Assembly: GCA_949318235.1 (NCBI GenBank)
Contig: OX439137.1
Location: 23,555,653 to 23,619,652, forward strand
Length of the DNA: 64,000 nucleotides
Source of the DNA: Ecdyonurus torrentis
Taxonomy: Eukaryota > Arthropoda > Insecta > Ephemeroptera > Heptageniidae
Reading direction: 5' to 3'
In this document: one piece after another, positions 12,832 through 24,344 of the stretch
Numbering within the stretch: the stretch's first letter is position 1
Layout: every line of letters starts with the position of its first letter
Translations under genes and position numbers: made by a program
Notes under the pieces: generated by a model
What the model saw: the letters and a program-made list of their open reading frames with translations, nothing else
What the model was told of the DNA's origin: nothing
Database searches by the model: none

Positions 12832-13159
12832 TTTTTTTTATTGCATATTCTGAAAGATAGCAATGTCCTTTAATTGATGTTTTTTTGTAATTTTTGAGCT
12901 TATTAAGTATTTTTATTAATTTTTGAAGATCGTGAAATGACATCACATTTGGTAACTTTTGCATGAGTGTGCACATAATAGTTACCGACTGCGACATCAT
13001 GACTGATGTTCCAAAATTAAGCATAACTACTTTATGAACTCAAAAATTACAAAATCACATATATTAATTGATTCAGAGCAATGCCACCTTTTAGAATATG
13101 CAACAAAATCTTTTTCATATTATAATGCCAAGACTTAATTTTAATAAAATTATAGCCCT

Positions 13160-13353
13160 ATATCGATGTTTACCCGTCAAAGTGAACGAACTACACTTTA
13201 CAAATTTCACTCAAAATGAACGATCTACGTTTGGCGCTTCCACACGTTTTAACATGCGAACTAGATGGGGGAACTTGGAATTTGTAAAGTGTAGAATGTT
13301 CATTTTCCCCAAATTTGTAAAGTGTAGTTCGTTTACTTTGACGGGTAAGCATC

Positions 13354-13357
<4 letters not shown>
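13160..13357. mobile_element. hairpin MITE (family K)
   Basis: TCGATGTTTACCCGTCAAAG at 13162 is inverted at 13340 (CTTTGACGGGTAAGCATCGA). The motif ACTACACTTTACAAATTT is also mirrored. Single copy in the window. Confidence 0.7.
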
Positions 13358-13421
<64 letters not shown>

Positions 13422-13424
13422 GGA

Positions 13425-13468
<44 letters not shown>
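13358..13468. repeat. (TA)n microsatellite touching the stop codon of the six-finger gene
   Basis: Interrupted TA tract of about 110 bp ending at the TAA of the 524-aa gene, so length changes here alter its immediate 3' end. Confidence 0.9.
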
Positions 13469-13472
<4 letters not shown>

Positions 13473-15042
13473 CAAAATCATAAAGATCTTCTAATGTCAT
13501 AGTTTGCAATACTTTATCCACATCTTCATGATATGGTAATGAAGGAATTAAATTTTCATAAGTCACATCACTACTACAAGATGAGTGATCTAATATGTCA
13601 ATACCACAAATGTCCAAATGTTGCATTAAGAATGGAGAATTATCAAATGATTGTGAACATCTACCACATTGATAATCTACTTGTATTGATTTAGTATGAG
13701 TCATATCTACATGTGTTTTTAAAAACTGATATGAATTATATGATTCTGGACAATGTTGACATTTAAATGGAAATCTTGGTGATTTATTTTTAGAACTAGG
13801 ATCATAAGCTGGATTTTCTCCATCAACCTCTGTAAGTTGTCCATTAATCATCATAAAGTAATGATCAGGAGGGGTTTCAAGTGGTGGGAGCATTTTACGT
13901 TTCCTTGTTGTCTTGGGTACTTTTTCTTTTCTAGGTGACCTCACTTTCTTGGGTGGTTTTTCTTTCTTAGGTGGTTTTTCTTTCTTTGGTGGTCTTTCTT
14001 TCTTAGGTGGCTTTTCTTTTTTAGGAGCTTTCACTTTCTTAGGTTTAGGTACTGGAACATTATTTGGAAAAATTATTTTTTTCAGTACACTACCACCACG
14101 AATATAATTTGGTATTTCAGAATTATAATAAGGATTTTTAATTAATTTAGGATATGTGTCTATAAGTGGTTTTTCAATCACATTTTTTACAGGATTATAT
14201 GGTACTTCTTCACCATCATAATTAGGATTTTTAATTAATTTAGGACCTGGCTCAATTGGTGGTGGATTTATAGCAGCTTCCATTAGTGGTATTAATGTTG
14301 GTTCTGGCAAATTTCTAATTTCATCAGGATTTTTTACAAAATAAGTACCAGCTTTTAATGAAGTAGTAGCAAATTTAATTAAATATGAACCAGGTTTAAC
14401 TTTAAATTCATTATCAGCTTCTTCTTCTTCTTCATCTTCTTCTTCATTTTCTTCACAATTATTAATACAGTTTTTATCTTTAATTAAATGATCATGATTT
14501 GTTTCATTATGTTGAATAATAGCATCTTTACTTTCAAATTTTAGATTACATACTTCACATATAAAATATGTTTTTTGTTTTTTAGATTCTTTAAAATGAG
14601 AACTAATATGAATTTTATATTTTTCCATACTAAATACTTTAACTGGGCATTTAGAACATTCAAAGGTTGTATATTTTTCTTTTAAGTCTATAAGATCAAG
14701 AACATTAACATTTCCATTGTGTATTTTTTCAAAATGAATTCTACAATATAATTTTGATGAAAAATGTTGACTACATTCAGGACAATTAAATCTACGTGAC
14801 ATTTGTAAAATAGGTGGTATCCTTTCTAATTGCTCGTCAATACTTAATACTGGAGGAGGTTTTGGTTTCAATATCATTGGATTCTTAGCATGATATTTTT
14901 CATCAAAATCATCTATATCACCATGAACTTTTTGATAATGAATTTTAACATAAGGTTTTCCTGAATATTGTTGAGGACAAAGAGGACATTGATACACAGT
15001 TTTAAGCTTCTTTGTTCGGGGTTTTCGTGTTGATTCTTCCAT
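13468..15042 (-). CDS. six-finger C2H2 zinc-finger protein, single coding exon, 524 aa
   Basis: Open frame from ATG at 15042 to TAA at 13468. Fingers: CPLCPQQY (about 17-40), CPECSQHF, CSKCPVKV, CEVCNLKF in the N-terminal half, then CQHCPESY and a C2HC-type CGRCSQSF near residues 440-500. Between the groups lie an acidic run (about 230-245), repeated PKLIKNP-type segments and a tandem KKEKPP-like Lys/Pro stretch near 365-410. I chose ATG 15042 because the open frame above it runs into a repeat copy; a clear splice acceptor (AG at 15067-15066) lies 24 nt upstream. Because the frame stays open between that acceptor and the ATG, an upstream coding exon cannot be excluded. Likely a nuclear DNA-binding protein; targets unknown. 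Confidence 0.82.
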
Positions 15043-15210
15043 TATTGAAATGTAGAATATGCAGCCTGAAAGAAGAAAAATAAAAATAAATGATGTGTAT
15101 GATAAGGTATGATAAATTTTAAAGAAAAGGATAGAAGAAACCAGCAAGGGCTTTACCATAGTCAAGAGGTTCTCATAGTTCAGTGAAAATTTTGCTAGCG
15201 CAGAGAAATG

Positions 15211-15216
<6 letters not shown>

Positions 15217-15286
<70 letters not shown>
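15217..15286. repeat. (TA)n microsatellite
   Basis: About 70 bp of TA inside the split family A element. Confidence 0.95.
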
Positions 15287-15288
<2 letters not shown>

Positions 15289-15293
<5 letters not shown>

Positions 15294-15641
15294 GTAATTA
15301 GACAGTAGATTATCTCCTATGCTGAGAATGTCAGATCGTTTCCGCGCGCCTCCTGTCTCAAGCGGTTTGAACTATTCTGGGGGGAGCTCTCGTAACAAGT
15401 TTTTGCGAACATTTTATACGAAAATCCATAGCTAAAAAAAAATACGGAAGCTTCATAATTTCTATGAAGCTATGAAGCTTTCGTATTTTTTTTTTTTAGC
15501 TATGGATTTTTGTATAAAATGTTCGCAAAAACTTGTTACGAGAGCTCCCCCCAGAATAGTTCAAACCGCTTGAGACAGGAGACGCGCGGAAACGATCTGA
15601 CATTCTCAGCATAGGAGATAATCTACTGTCTAATTACTGTG
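15289..15641. mobile_element. family B palindrome, copy 3, almost perfect 175-bp arms
   Basis: ACACAGTAATTAGACAGTAG on the left is mirrored on the right; the match continues through TTATCTCCTATGCTGAGAAT and CGAGAGCTCCCCCCAGAAT to a centre near 15465. Outer arms match copies 1 and 2. Confidence 0.85.
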
Positions 15642-15662
15642 ATATATATATATATATATAGG

Positions 15663-15729
<67 letters not shown>

Positions 15730-15760
15730 TATCCTATATATATTATATATATATATAATA
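15642..15760. repeat. interrupted (TA)n microsatellite
   Basis: TA tracts broken by short non-TA segments, between the family B hairpin and the pogo-like element. Confidence 0.9.
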
Positions 15761-15762
15761 TA

Positions 15763-17075
15763 GGGGAGAGTGGGGTCATACGGGTCACTTGCAAAACACA
15801 TTTTGTGAATTTTAAACTGTTTGAATTGTGGTAGGATGTTCAAATTTTTACCATTTGATGTCATAAGCAGGATGTGTTTGTAAAAGTGTTTGTTGAACAA
15901 TTGAGCCTCATCATTTGGGAAAAAAACAAGAAGGAATTTTTGAAGCCAAAAAAGTAAGTTTTCTTTTTTTTACATTTTTGCTAATAAAATAAAAAATAAT
16001 GTTTCCCCATTTCAAATTTTTTGTGAGAACATGTCTTAATATGTTACTTACATTATACCATAAAATTTATTTCATTGGTTTATCTACAATTTTTTATATT
16101 CATGTAAAAAGTGTACAGCCTACCATGGGGCGATGTGGGTCATTTTTTACGGGGTCATGTGGGTCAGCTTCATTGTACTAGTTATGATCACTTTTAACCA
16201 ATTGTAAGTTAATATTTAATTTCTTTGATTTAGAAAATGGTGAGAGCATACAGAAGAAAAGGTAAAAGTTTGGATGAAGAAGTTATTTTGCAGGCCATCA
16301 TTGATATGAAAGCTGCGGAAACTTCAAAGTAAGACAAACATCCAAGCACTATAACATTCCCAAGAAGATTAAGCAATTTCTTGTAATTGTACTGAGACAG
16401 AAAAAAACAAAATAAAAAAGAATTTCTTTTGCCAATTACTGAGAAAAGTGTCACAGTTACAGGATCAGATGTAGTTCCAATTTTAAATGATCCAGAGATT
16501 ACAAAATCTGCTGAATGTCCATACACAGAATTCCTCACATTCAAAAATAATTTGTCTACCTACATATTTTCAGAGTGCTAGACCTTTTAGAATAAGTAGT
16601 GCACCCCCTTAAAACATTAATAATCTTAATACTCTAAAATTTATAAAAAAAAAAAAAAAAAAAACTAAATCTTGCATAAAAATTTATTCGCTTGGTGACA
16701 AATTATTTTTTACTATGACTAATTTGCTTATTTAAACTTTAAAATTGTGATACTTTATGAAATAATAAGTGTACCCTTTGAAATAAAATAAAACAAGACT
16801 CCTAAATATGTATCTAGTGCCTTTTATTGGAGTCACCCACATGACCCCAAAAATAAACCACATGACCCCATGGTTTTGCAAATTGTGAGTGAAAACATCT
16901 TTTTGTATTTTAAAAAATTAAGGGATAAAGAGTTGGAATAGATTGTTCAAACTTTTGGAGTTTGTGTGGGAATAGATGAACTAAATTACCACACTTTTTA
17001 TAACATCATACATCACAAATTAAAAAATACAAAAAATAAAATGTGCAAAGTGACCCGTATGACCCCACTCTCCCC
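15763..17075. mobile_element. decayed pogo-like DNA transposon, 1313 bp
   Basis: Terminal inverted repeats GGGGAGAGTGGGGTCATACG at 15763 and the inverse ending 17075, flanked by TA on both sides (the Tc1/mariner/pogo duplication). Sub-terminal copies of GGGGTCATGTGGGTCA recur in both orientations (16129-16165, 16825-16875). Inside is a remnant of a transposase N-terminus. Too short for an autonomous element; the DDE part is missing or unrecognisable. Confidence 0.75.
16237..16580 (+). pseudogene. remnant of a pogo-type transposase N-terminus
   Basis: From ATG 16237 the frame reads MVRAYRRKGKSLDEEVILQA, like a Psq-type HTH start. A stop after about 31 codons is bypassed only by shifting frame, after which a segment compatible with the second helix follows (TSKHYNIPKK). 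A later frame (about 16440-16580) reads TVTGSDVVPILNDPEITKSA, reminiscent of transposase linker sequence. Clearly broken by frameshifts. Confidence 0.55.
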
Positions 17076-17384
17076 TATGTATATTTTATCTCTGCTAGCA
17101 AGATTTTCACTGAACTATGGGAATCTCTTGACTATGGTATTTCTTCTTCTATGCTTTTTTTTTTTTAATAAAGAAGATTACCGGTGTTTATTTATTTATG
17201 GAAAGCCCCCTGCTGGTTTCTCCTATCCTTTTCTTTAAAATTTATCATAACAAAAATTATATTTTATAATTTGAAAATGCATACTGTGTATTTTTATAAC
17301 AAGGGTACAGTCACTGAAGTATAAAATAAATTTTGCAATTTTTATATGGGAAAACCATATACACGTACAAGTGATGCATGGGTA

Positions 17385-17660
17385 GTTTTTGTCTCCAGCC
17401 ACAAACTTAGAGAGTTGCGAAGAGAGGAGACATTTTTGTCACCAACAAGCCCCATGATTTAAGACACTAATACTCTTTCTTTTTGTTTGCCTGAATGTAG
17501 CGTACAGCAGGCAGGCAAGCAGCTTGGGAGCTCTTGTAGTGCGACAACCTGACAATATTATGCAGCGTACTGCAGACAGTCTAGCAGTCCAGATGACAAA
17601 GATTTCTCCTCTCTTCTCAACTCTCCTCAAGTTTGTGGTGGGAGGCAGACAAGGAGCAAC
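17385..17660. mobile_element. imperfect fold-back of about 275 bp
   Basis: GTCTCCAGCCACAAACTT at 17390 pairs with AAGTTTGTGGTGGGAGGCAG at 17629; AGAGTTGCGAAGAGAGGAGA pairs with TCTCCTCTCTTCTCAACTCT. The centre (CAGCAGGCAGGCAAGCAG) is GC-rich. No second copy seen. Confidence 0.55.
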
Positions 17661-17950
17661 ACATATCTTGGCCTGAGTTTACACATAGCAATATTTGTTA
17701 CATACTTATATTTTGTCAATCACTTTTATTGCATCAATATCCAATACTTTTAAATTTAATGCATACATACCGATACAGCATTTTTTGCAAGCATTATTAT
17801 AAGTTAATTATGATTTACAATATAAATGTATTTTATGTTGTTGGGGCTATTTTGATGTGTGTATTAATGTTTCTCACACGTTTTCAAACTCCTTATGCTA
17901 ATGCGTAGTCCAATAGAAACAATGATGTGCCAATATGAGCAACACCTGGA

Positions 17951-18097
17951 CAGGGCCGGACTGGCACTAAATAAGGGACCTCATCCGCAAAAGGGGGTGT
18001 AAACACCCTGGTAACACCCCTGTTGCAAACAGGGGGGGGGGGGGGTACGTCCGCTGTCTGCTATTGCGGACTTGCTCTTATGGCCAGTCTGAGCCTG
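17951..18097. mobile_element. hAT miniature element, 147 bp, with 8-bp target duplication
   Basis: Ends CAGGGCCGGACTGGC and GGCCAGTCTGAGCCTG are inverted. Flanks CACCTGGA and CACCAGGA (7 of 8 identical) act as the duplication. Poly-G run inside. Same family as 21776 and 28702. Confidence 0.75.
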
Positions 18098-18105
18098 CAC
18101 CAGGA

Positions 18106-20054
18106 ACTAGAAAGCCCCGTAAGCTTATAACATTATAGTTCATCAGGAGTCGCATGCGATGGCATTATTGTTGCGTAGACTATGTACAAAAAGTGCCCAG
18201 AGTTGGATGACATATGTGAGAGACATTGTGTACATATAGCATATATACCTTGGATAATTTTATTAACTTCTTTCTTTTCAAGATTTATACATTCGGGCAG
18301 GAATTTTTTGGGGAAAATAGCTAAAATGGGCCATATTTTATCATTATTTTAGTAAAACAAGAGATTCTATCTTAAATACGATCGCACAATATTGAATATA
18401 ATACGCTATAAAATGTGAAATATGAAATTACTCCACTTGTTGATGCAGTGGAGGATGGATGTACCGGTATGATGAGACGAGTTCCAAAATAAAAGACAGT
18501 ATGTACATATAGCTTTATGTGTATGTACAGTATGTACATAGTAATGAATTAACATGAACAATTTAAGATATGATGCAAATTTCATGACCGCATAATACTA
18601 TTAGTCTATATACAGGATCGATACTGTATAAAGTTTTATTTAAGTTTTAAATTTCTATGTTTGAAGTATGCTAAAATTGCTATGTTTTGGTTTGAGGACT
18701 TTGTCTCTCAGGCTAACCCATACTTTAGCGCTAACAATTTCATCATCATCAATCTAATTTAAAAGAACATTTAGTTTAAGAAACATTACACAATGAACTG
18801 TTCAAAAAACGTAATAAGAAAAGTATTTTTGGCACATTTTACCTAAGGTAAACTCTATGTTGACTTGATGGGGATAAAGTTCTAGTGAAAGACAACTTTC
18901 ATTCTTTTTGCAACGAACGACGGTTCAGATAACTTTATCAAACATTACTTTCTATACCAGAAGGTATGTATTTACACGCTGTTTATAAGTTTCTCATACA
19001 AAACCAAACAATTTCTAATAATTCACTTTTATACTGCTTTTATAAATAAATAACAAATCTCTGCCTTCATCACCCTTTTGCCTTTTGGTATGGATGGAAA
19101 AGAGAAGTTTTAAGTTTTTGACATGCTTACGCCATCTAGCGGCTTTTTGAAAAACTTCTTTTTAAAAGTTTTACCCGCGAAAGTGTATAATTAATTTTCC
19201 AAGTTTTCAAAACGAGACATAATATTTGTTTTTTTTTTTCATTTCTTTATTTTTTTTTTAATCAATTTTTTTCCTGCTGCGATTATTTTTTCAGTTACAA
19301 AATGTATAAAAACAATATGAAGTTCCCTAATTATGATTTTTTTAAATTATTTAAAACAGAACTAAAATATATTACGAGTGCGCGTTCGCGGCCTTGACAT
19401 TTTTATGTGTCCTCTGACCTAACTGGCCGATAACGACGAGAGATGATGTTTCTCTATAAGCTTGATTAAATTATAACTTTATACTTTATATAATAAATAG
19501 ATGAATGTTAGCTTCTTGACCGTCATATATAACACAGTCGTGGTATGTGATCAATTATTTTTATGTATTAATATAATATTTTTTTATTAAATTGATTATA
19601 TATATATACTTATAATTAATTAATTTATAAAGATTGCGTATAATATGCAAATTTTTGGTTCTCTTGAGAAATTTTTATCTTTATAGATGCATATAAATTG
19701 TTGCATCATAAATTATAATGCTACATTTACAGTCAACTTGCTATATATAATATATAATTATAATGCTGTCAAGTTATGTGTATTTGCATATAAACAGTGC
19801 GGAGGATCGACGCCTACTGTATATTTTTTGACCTTGATAATATGATCATATTTGCCAAATTTACTCCTCAATAGGTGTGTAGTTGGGGCGTTCCTCAGTT
19901 ACTTTTATTGCGAGGATATTTGAGAAAGACATAGGAAAAGGAAAGGGATGAGACAAATTAAATTATACACAACCTTATTATAGCTGCTTTGCATGATAAA
20001 AAAAGAGACCAGCATAAATTAAAGAAAATAAGTATTTTTTGTTTTTCATTTCAG
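18106..20054. promoter_or_regulatory. upstream region of the Ly6 gene; probable non-coding first exon inside
   Basis: A leader acceptor at 20051-20054 implies an untranslated exon upstream. The most exon- or promoter-like pocket is 19375-19440, which is CpG-richer than its surroundings (GTGCGCGTTCGCGGCC). I cannot fix the start site. The rest is AT-rich with no clear repeat. Confidence 0.3.
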
Positions 20055-20089
20055 GTGTATAATAAACTGCAAAATACTATAATACAAAA

Positions 20090-22290
20090 ATGAAGATGGA
20101 AATCAGCATTCTGTTACTCATATTTGCTTTCTTTGTTGAATCAGGTGAGTAGATTGAAAATTTATTTTATATTTAATATATATTATTATAAATAAAGTTT
20201 GCTGCAGCAGTGAAGCAACTTTAAAAAAGGTAACCATATATATTATGTCCTATACAATTGAAAGTGTTTAAAAAAATAATTAAAAAAAACTATCAAAATG
20301 CAGGCCAATATAGAGCACAGAGTATTGAATATAATGAACAATAATTAGTTTGTTATTATATATATTTTTAAAAGTGCGTTTCATGGTTTGACGACTGCAC
20401 GTGCAAGCACTATCTATTTATTTAAAACACTGTGTTATGTTTATATACTAGATCTTATATATCCTGTATATTGAAAGTGGTGGAGGTCTATCACTGGGTC
20501 AGGCTAAAAAACATCTATGTTGTTGGCTTACCCCAAAAGGGACTAAAGCGTATGATATCGTTTTTACAATTGTAATATTTTCTAAATAAAACATTAAAAC
20601 CACAATATAGAGGAAAAAACTCAAATTTTAGGAAACTTGATCCCAATATGCACATTGGTAGCTGTGGCTTCACTGACTTTTATATTGTAAATATTTTTTT
20701 AACCAAAATGATATACAATTAAAAAATATTAGCATAGGGACAAAAAATTACAAAAACAATTTCCCTCCCATTTAGGTTACACTTTTGAAAACCTAGTGGT
20801 CATGTACTATAATAATAAAATACATTTAAAAAAAATATACCAGTCTTATCAGATAGTAATTAAATTAGGAAATAATAACCATTTGAGTTTCGTTATATTA
20901 TCAAGGGGGAAAAAATGGGGAAACCAACAAGCACCTTGCCATGATGAACCATTATGTAAAGATCTTGTGAACGCACAGTTAAAATAAAAATGTATTTACA
21001 TTACTTAGATATTTTGAGAGCAATATGGCCTTCTTCATTTTTTTAAAGTATAATATGTGCCATCAATAACTACATCTATAGCAACTGTGACTTCGTCATG
21101 GCAAAAGGCACTTGTTGATTTCTCTATTCTTTCCTTTTACAGTCTACTTATCATATAAAATTAATATCTTTATATTCAATTTTACAGGAGTTGGACTTAA
21201 GTGCTACACATGTAATCCTGAAACAGAAACTATTTGTGGAGATCCATTTAACTCAAGCTCAGTTATGGAATGTGTTGGATCAAATGATGTCTGTGTCAAA
21301 CTAGTATCTCGTAGTGCAGCAAGTGAGTAGCAAAATATAAATAAGATAAAAATATATGCTGCTTTCATGCAGTAAAACTTCAATCAAAACATATTCATAA
21401 TGAATGAAATATTACTGCTGTTTTAATCCTTTTAATCCTTTGTATATTAAAATTTTGTTAGGGCATATGATATGGTAAAATGTTTTTTGATGTATCATCT
21501 CATAGAAACTGATGATATAAAAAGAATAGGATAGGGGAAACCAGTAAGAGTCTTTTTTACCATAGTAAAGAGACATGACAAAAATCCTGCTAGCACAGAG
21601 ATTAAAAAAAAAATATATATATACTGCGTAATAATAATAAAACATCATACTGTATAGGGTAACTATTTCTGTGCTAGCAAATTTTTTGTCAAACTGTGGG
21701 ACTCTTTTCACTATGGTAAGGCCCCTGCTGGTTTCATCTATTACATATTTTCTTTTATATCATCAACCTAACAGCCAGGGTGGGACTGACACTCAAGGGT
21801 CATCGTCCGCGAAAGGGGTGTAACATTCTCTCTAGGGGCCACAAAAAGGGGCGTAACACCCAGGTTACGCCCCTTTTTGGGCCTTATGGGCCTCCAAACA
21901 CGGGGGGGGGGGGGGGGGGGGGAATCATGTCCGCTATCGCGGACTTGCTCTTATGGCCAGTCCGAGCCTGCTAACAGCAATGGTTTATTTTCCATCATAG
22001 AAGAAACTATTGAGAAATGTTGTTATAAAAATTAAGGGAAAATTTAGTATATAATTTATGTTTGCATGTTTACAGATATGTCTAGCATGACAGTTGGAAG
22101 AACTTGCAGTAACCTTGGCTCTCAAACATGCAACAAAGCTCGAGATCAGCTTAGTCCTGTAGGGAACAAACTGACTTTTTGTAAAACTTGTGATACTGAC
22201 TTCTGTAATGGAGTAGAGTCCCATACAGCTTGGCCTTTGTTTGTTACTCTTTTCATTGCATTCTTTACTTTGAGAAATTATATTATTTGA
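20090..22290 (+). CDS. Ly6/uPAR three-finger GPI-anchored protein, 3 exons, 134 aa
   Basis: Exons 20090-20144, 21188-21322 and 22076-22290 with GT-AG borders and matching phases. Residues 1-18 form a hydrophobic signal peptide (start MKMEISILLLIFAFF). The mature part starts LKCYTC, has CGDPF, and ends FCKTCDTDFCNG: ten cysteines with the terminal C-N of the Ly6/uPAR fold. Asn-X-Ser/Thr sites are present. The last about 20 residues are hydrophobic (WPLFVTLFIAFF), typical of a GPI-attachment tail replaced in the ER, so the product should sit on the outer cell surface. Insect relatives act in septate junctions, cuticle or channel modulation; I cannot assign this one. A leader intron ends at 20054. 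Intron 2 carries a family A hairpin repeat with a hAT miniature inside it. Confidence 0.88.
20888..21136. mobile_element. family O/A-like element, diverged
   Basis: GGGGAAACCAACAAGCACCTTGCCATGATG at the left pairs with CATGGCAAAAGGCACTTGTTGATTTCTC on the right. Lies in intron 1 of the Ly6 gene. Confidence 0.55.
21519..22015. mobile_element. family A copy interrupted by a hAT miniature
   Basis: Arms ATAGGATAGGGGAAACCAGT ... CTGCTAGCACAGAG and CTGTGCTAGCAAATTTTTTG ... GCCCCTGCTGGTTTC. The asymmetric right tail (CCTAACAGCAATGGTTTATT) is split by the hAT unit at 21776-21970. Lies in intron 2 of the Ly6 gene. Confidence 0.75.
21776..21970. mobile_element. hAT miniature element, 195 bp, perfect 8-bp target duplication
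   Basis: Ends CAGGGTGGGACTGACAC and GGCCAGTCCGAGCCTG. CTAACAGC lies on both sides (21768-21775 and 21971-21978). Contains internal inverted GGCGTAACACCCAGGTTACG and a 20-bp poly-G run. Confidence 0.85.
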
Positions 22291-23155
22291 TTTGCCATAA
22301 TTTAAATTACGTTATTGTTTTCAAAATGGAAAAAATAACAATTCATATATATGCCATGCAAACTTATGTAAATTTCAGTTTGAAAACCTGAAAAAAAGAC
22401 AGTTGTTTTAAATGTTACATGATATTTAAAATAATTTTGAAAAAAAAAAAAAAAAAAAAAAAAAAAACTTCAAAAACTGTACATTTATTTTCTGGTTAAA
22501 GGGTGGTTGGTTTTCCTCCTCTATTTTTATTACTACAGAGGACCAACTTTACTTATTTAAACTAATGGGTATTGCAAATAGCCTGTTCTTTTCCCTTATT
22601 TGTAGGAATTGAAAGCTTTCATATATTTTTATACTGCGCACCTCTACAGTATAGTAAATAAATATTTACTCTTTAAAAAAATACTATTGAAATTAATAAT
22701 AATTATAACCATGAAATTTAGAGTTAGTTCTAAATAAAAGATCTATTAATATAATTTTATTATAATGACTAATGACCTCCCCCCCCCCCCCTATTGTATA
22801 TTTTTAATAGTACCATATATAATGACAATAGCTTGATACACTGCTTGAGGATTTTTAATTTATTCTTGAAATAAAATATTAATGATTACATTACAAAATA
22901 TTTATGTTGACTTTTATTTAAAAATTCCAGCAATATAAGTAGATACAAAATGAAATTCAAAATTTCAGTTTCAGTTTTATAGTTTGTAACTATAATTACA
23001 CTTTAAAATAATATATATAGGACATAAAAATATATAATAAAATATACCTAATTATAATATGAAAAGAGGAGTGAGAGAAGAGAAGAGCCAGGAGACAGTG
23101 TTTTTATAGAGCACCCTGATCTATAAGGAAAGAAAACAATTTAATAATAAAAGCA
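22291..23155. other. 3' side of the Ly6 gene
   Basis: Candidate polyadenylation hexamers for the plus-strand gene lie near 22651 (AATAAA), 22731 and 22870. A poly-A run at 22441-22467 and a C run at 22780-22791 are present. No other gene seen. Confidence 0.4.
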
Positions 23156-23159
23156 TAGC

Positions 23160-23291
23160 AGTTCTTCCGAATAGAGTTTTTTTGTCATGCGACTATGAGC
23201 TCTATGAAAAGAACAGGTAAGATTCAAGGTCGCATCACAAAAAAAAAAAAAAAAACTACTTTACGGTATTTCTATCCGGAAGACCTGATAG
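23160..23291. mobile_element. family F hairpin MITE, copy 2
   Basis: AGTTCTTCCGAATAGAG on the left and ATTTCTATCCGGAAGACCT on the right, with the shared core CATAGAGCTCATAGTCGCAT in inverse orientation to copy 1. Confidence 0.7.
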
Positions 23292-23292
23292 G

Positions 23293-23416
23293 TACAGCTC
23301 TGGACAAAAGTTCTCGAACGGGGCGGCGGCGGCCGCTGCGTTTTCTCATAACGATAACATAGTGTTGTTGCGGGTGGCCTATGCAAATCGTTCGGGAACT
23401 TTTGGCCAGAGCTGCG
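23293..23416. mobile_element. Tc1-like miniature (family G), copy 1
   Basis: TACAGCTCTGGACAAAAGTT at the left is inverted at the right (AACTTTTGGCCAGAGCTG). Core: GGCGGCGGCGGCCGCTGCG, TTTTCTCATAACGATAACAT. Four copies in the window. The TACAGCTCTGG start resembles Tc1-like ends. Confidence 0.75.
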
Positions 23417-24006
23417 TACCTATTATGAAAAATAATTTAAAAAAAAAAAAAAAAAAATGAAAGAAAAGAAAAGAAAAGAAAAAAGAAAGAAAAGAAAATA
23501 AAGAAAAAGAAAGAAAGAACAGAATGGGAAAAAGTTCTCTTGCAATCTCATATTTAAATAATTTCACAAAATATATAATTTGTCTTTAGGACATAACCAA
23601 AATATGTACGTAAGTCTTGAAGCAATCTTGTTATGATCTATTTGATCAAGAAAAAAATAAAATTATTTGGCAATAATGCCTTTTTTTTTTTTTTTTTTTT
23701 TTTTCCCCTGCGTATTTTAGTAAAGTGAAAAAATACATTCAAATTTCCAATGATCAGTTCTTTTTTAACATCTACTACTTCAATCTCATACATAAAGTTT
23801 ATATATTTATTTATAACACAAGTATAGTCTAACAACAATAAAACATACATATTAAACCAACAAATTAAGGTTCTTCTATCCTATACTTCTTCTCTTTTTT
23901 TTTTTTTTTTTTTTTATCTACCAAAACTGATTCAAAACTATATATGACAAATAAACGTGTGTTACAAAATACTACAACCAGTCTTTTATATTTCAGCAAT
24001 AAAACA

Positions 24007-24244
24007 CAATGTATTAGTAAATTTAAAGGAAAAATATAGGCAACAACCATCAAGGGCTTTACCATAATTACCATAGCTCCGTGAAATTCTTGATCAGTTC
24101 AGAGATAAAGCAAATAAAAATCTCTATCTCTATTCAGTATGATAAGGCCATTGCTGATTTTCTCCTATCCTTTTGCTAAAATGTATCATACCTAACCATG
24201 GTGGTTTATTTTTCTTAATATATCCCCAATATATTAGTAAACTT
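24007..24244. mobile_element. short family A copy with 18-bp flanking repeats
   Basis: CAATGTATTAGTAAATTT (24007) and CAATATATTAGTAAACTT (24227) flank it, 16 of 18 identical. The right tail CCTAACCATGGTGGTTTATT is present. Confidence 0.7.
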
Positions 24245-24344
24245 TTCAATATGTAAATTTTAACATTTAAAAACACTTACAGTAAAAGTTCACCAGCATA
24301 GTCATCAAATAGATATTCCAATGTATTCTCAATTTAGATAGAAA

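Larger units (their letters stand above)
15107..17250. mobile_element. family A element split by two later insertions
   Basis: Left arm 15120-15212 (GAAACCAGCAAGGGCTTTAC ... TTGCTAGCGCAGAG) and right arm 17086-17245 (CTGCTAGCAAGATTTTCACT ... GCTGGTTTCTCC) are a matched inverted pair now 1.9 kb apart. Between them lie TA tracts, a family B hairpin and a pogo-like element. Confidence 0.75.

Noticed and set aside
13191..13502. Open frames rich in Tyr/Ile across TA tracts (also near 15664-15900, 58151-58456 and 60697-61039)
   Set aside because: They are translations of (TA)n microsatellites with no splice or codon-use support.
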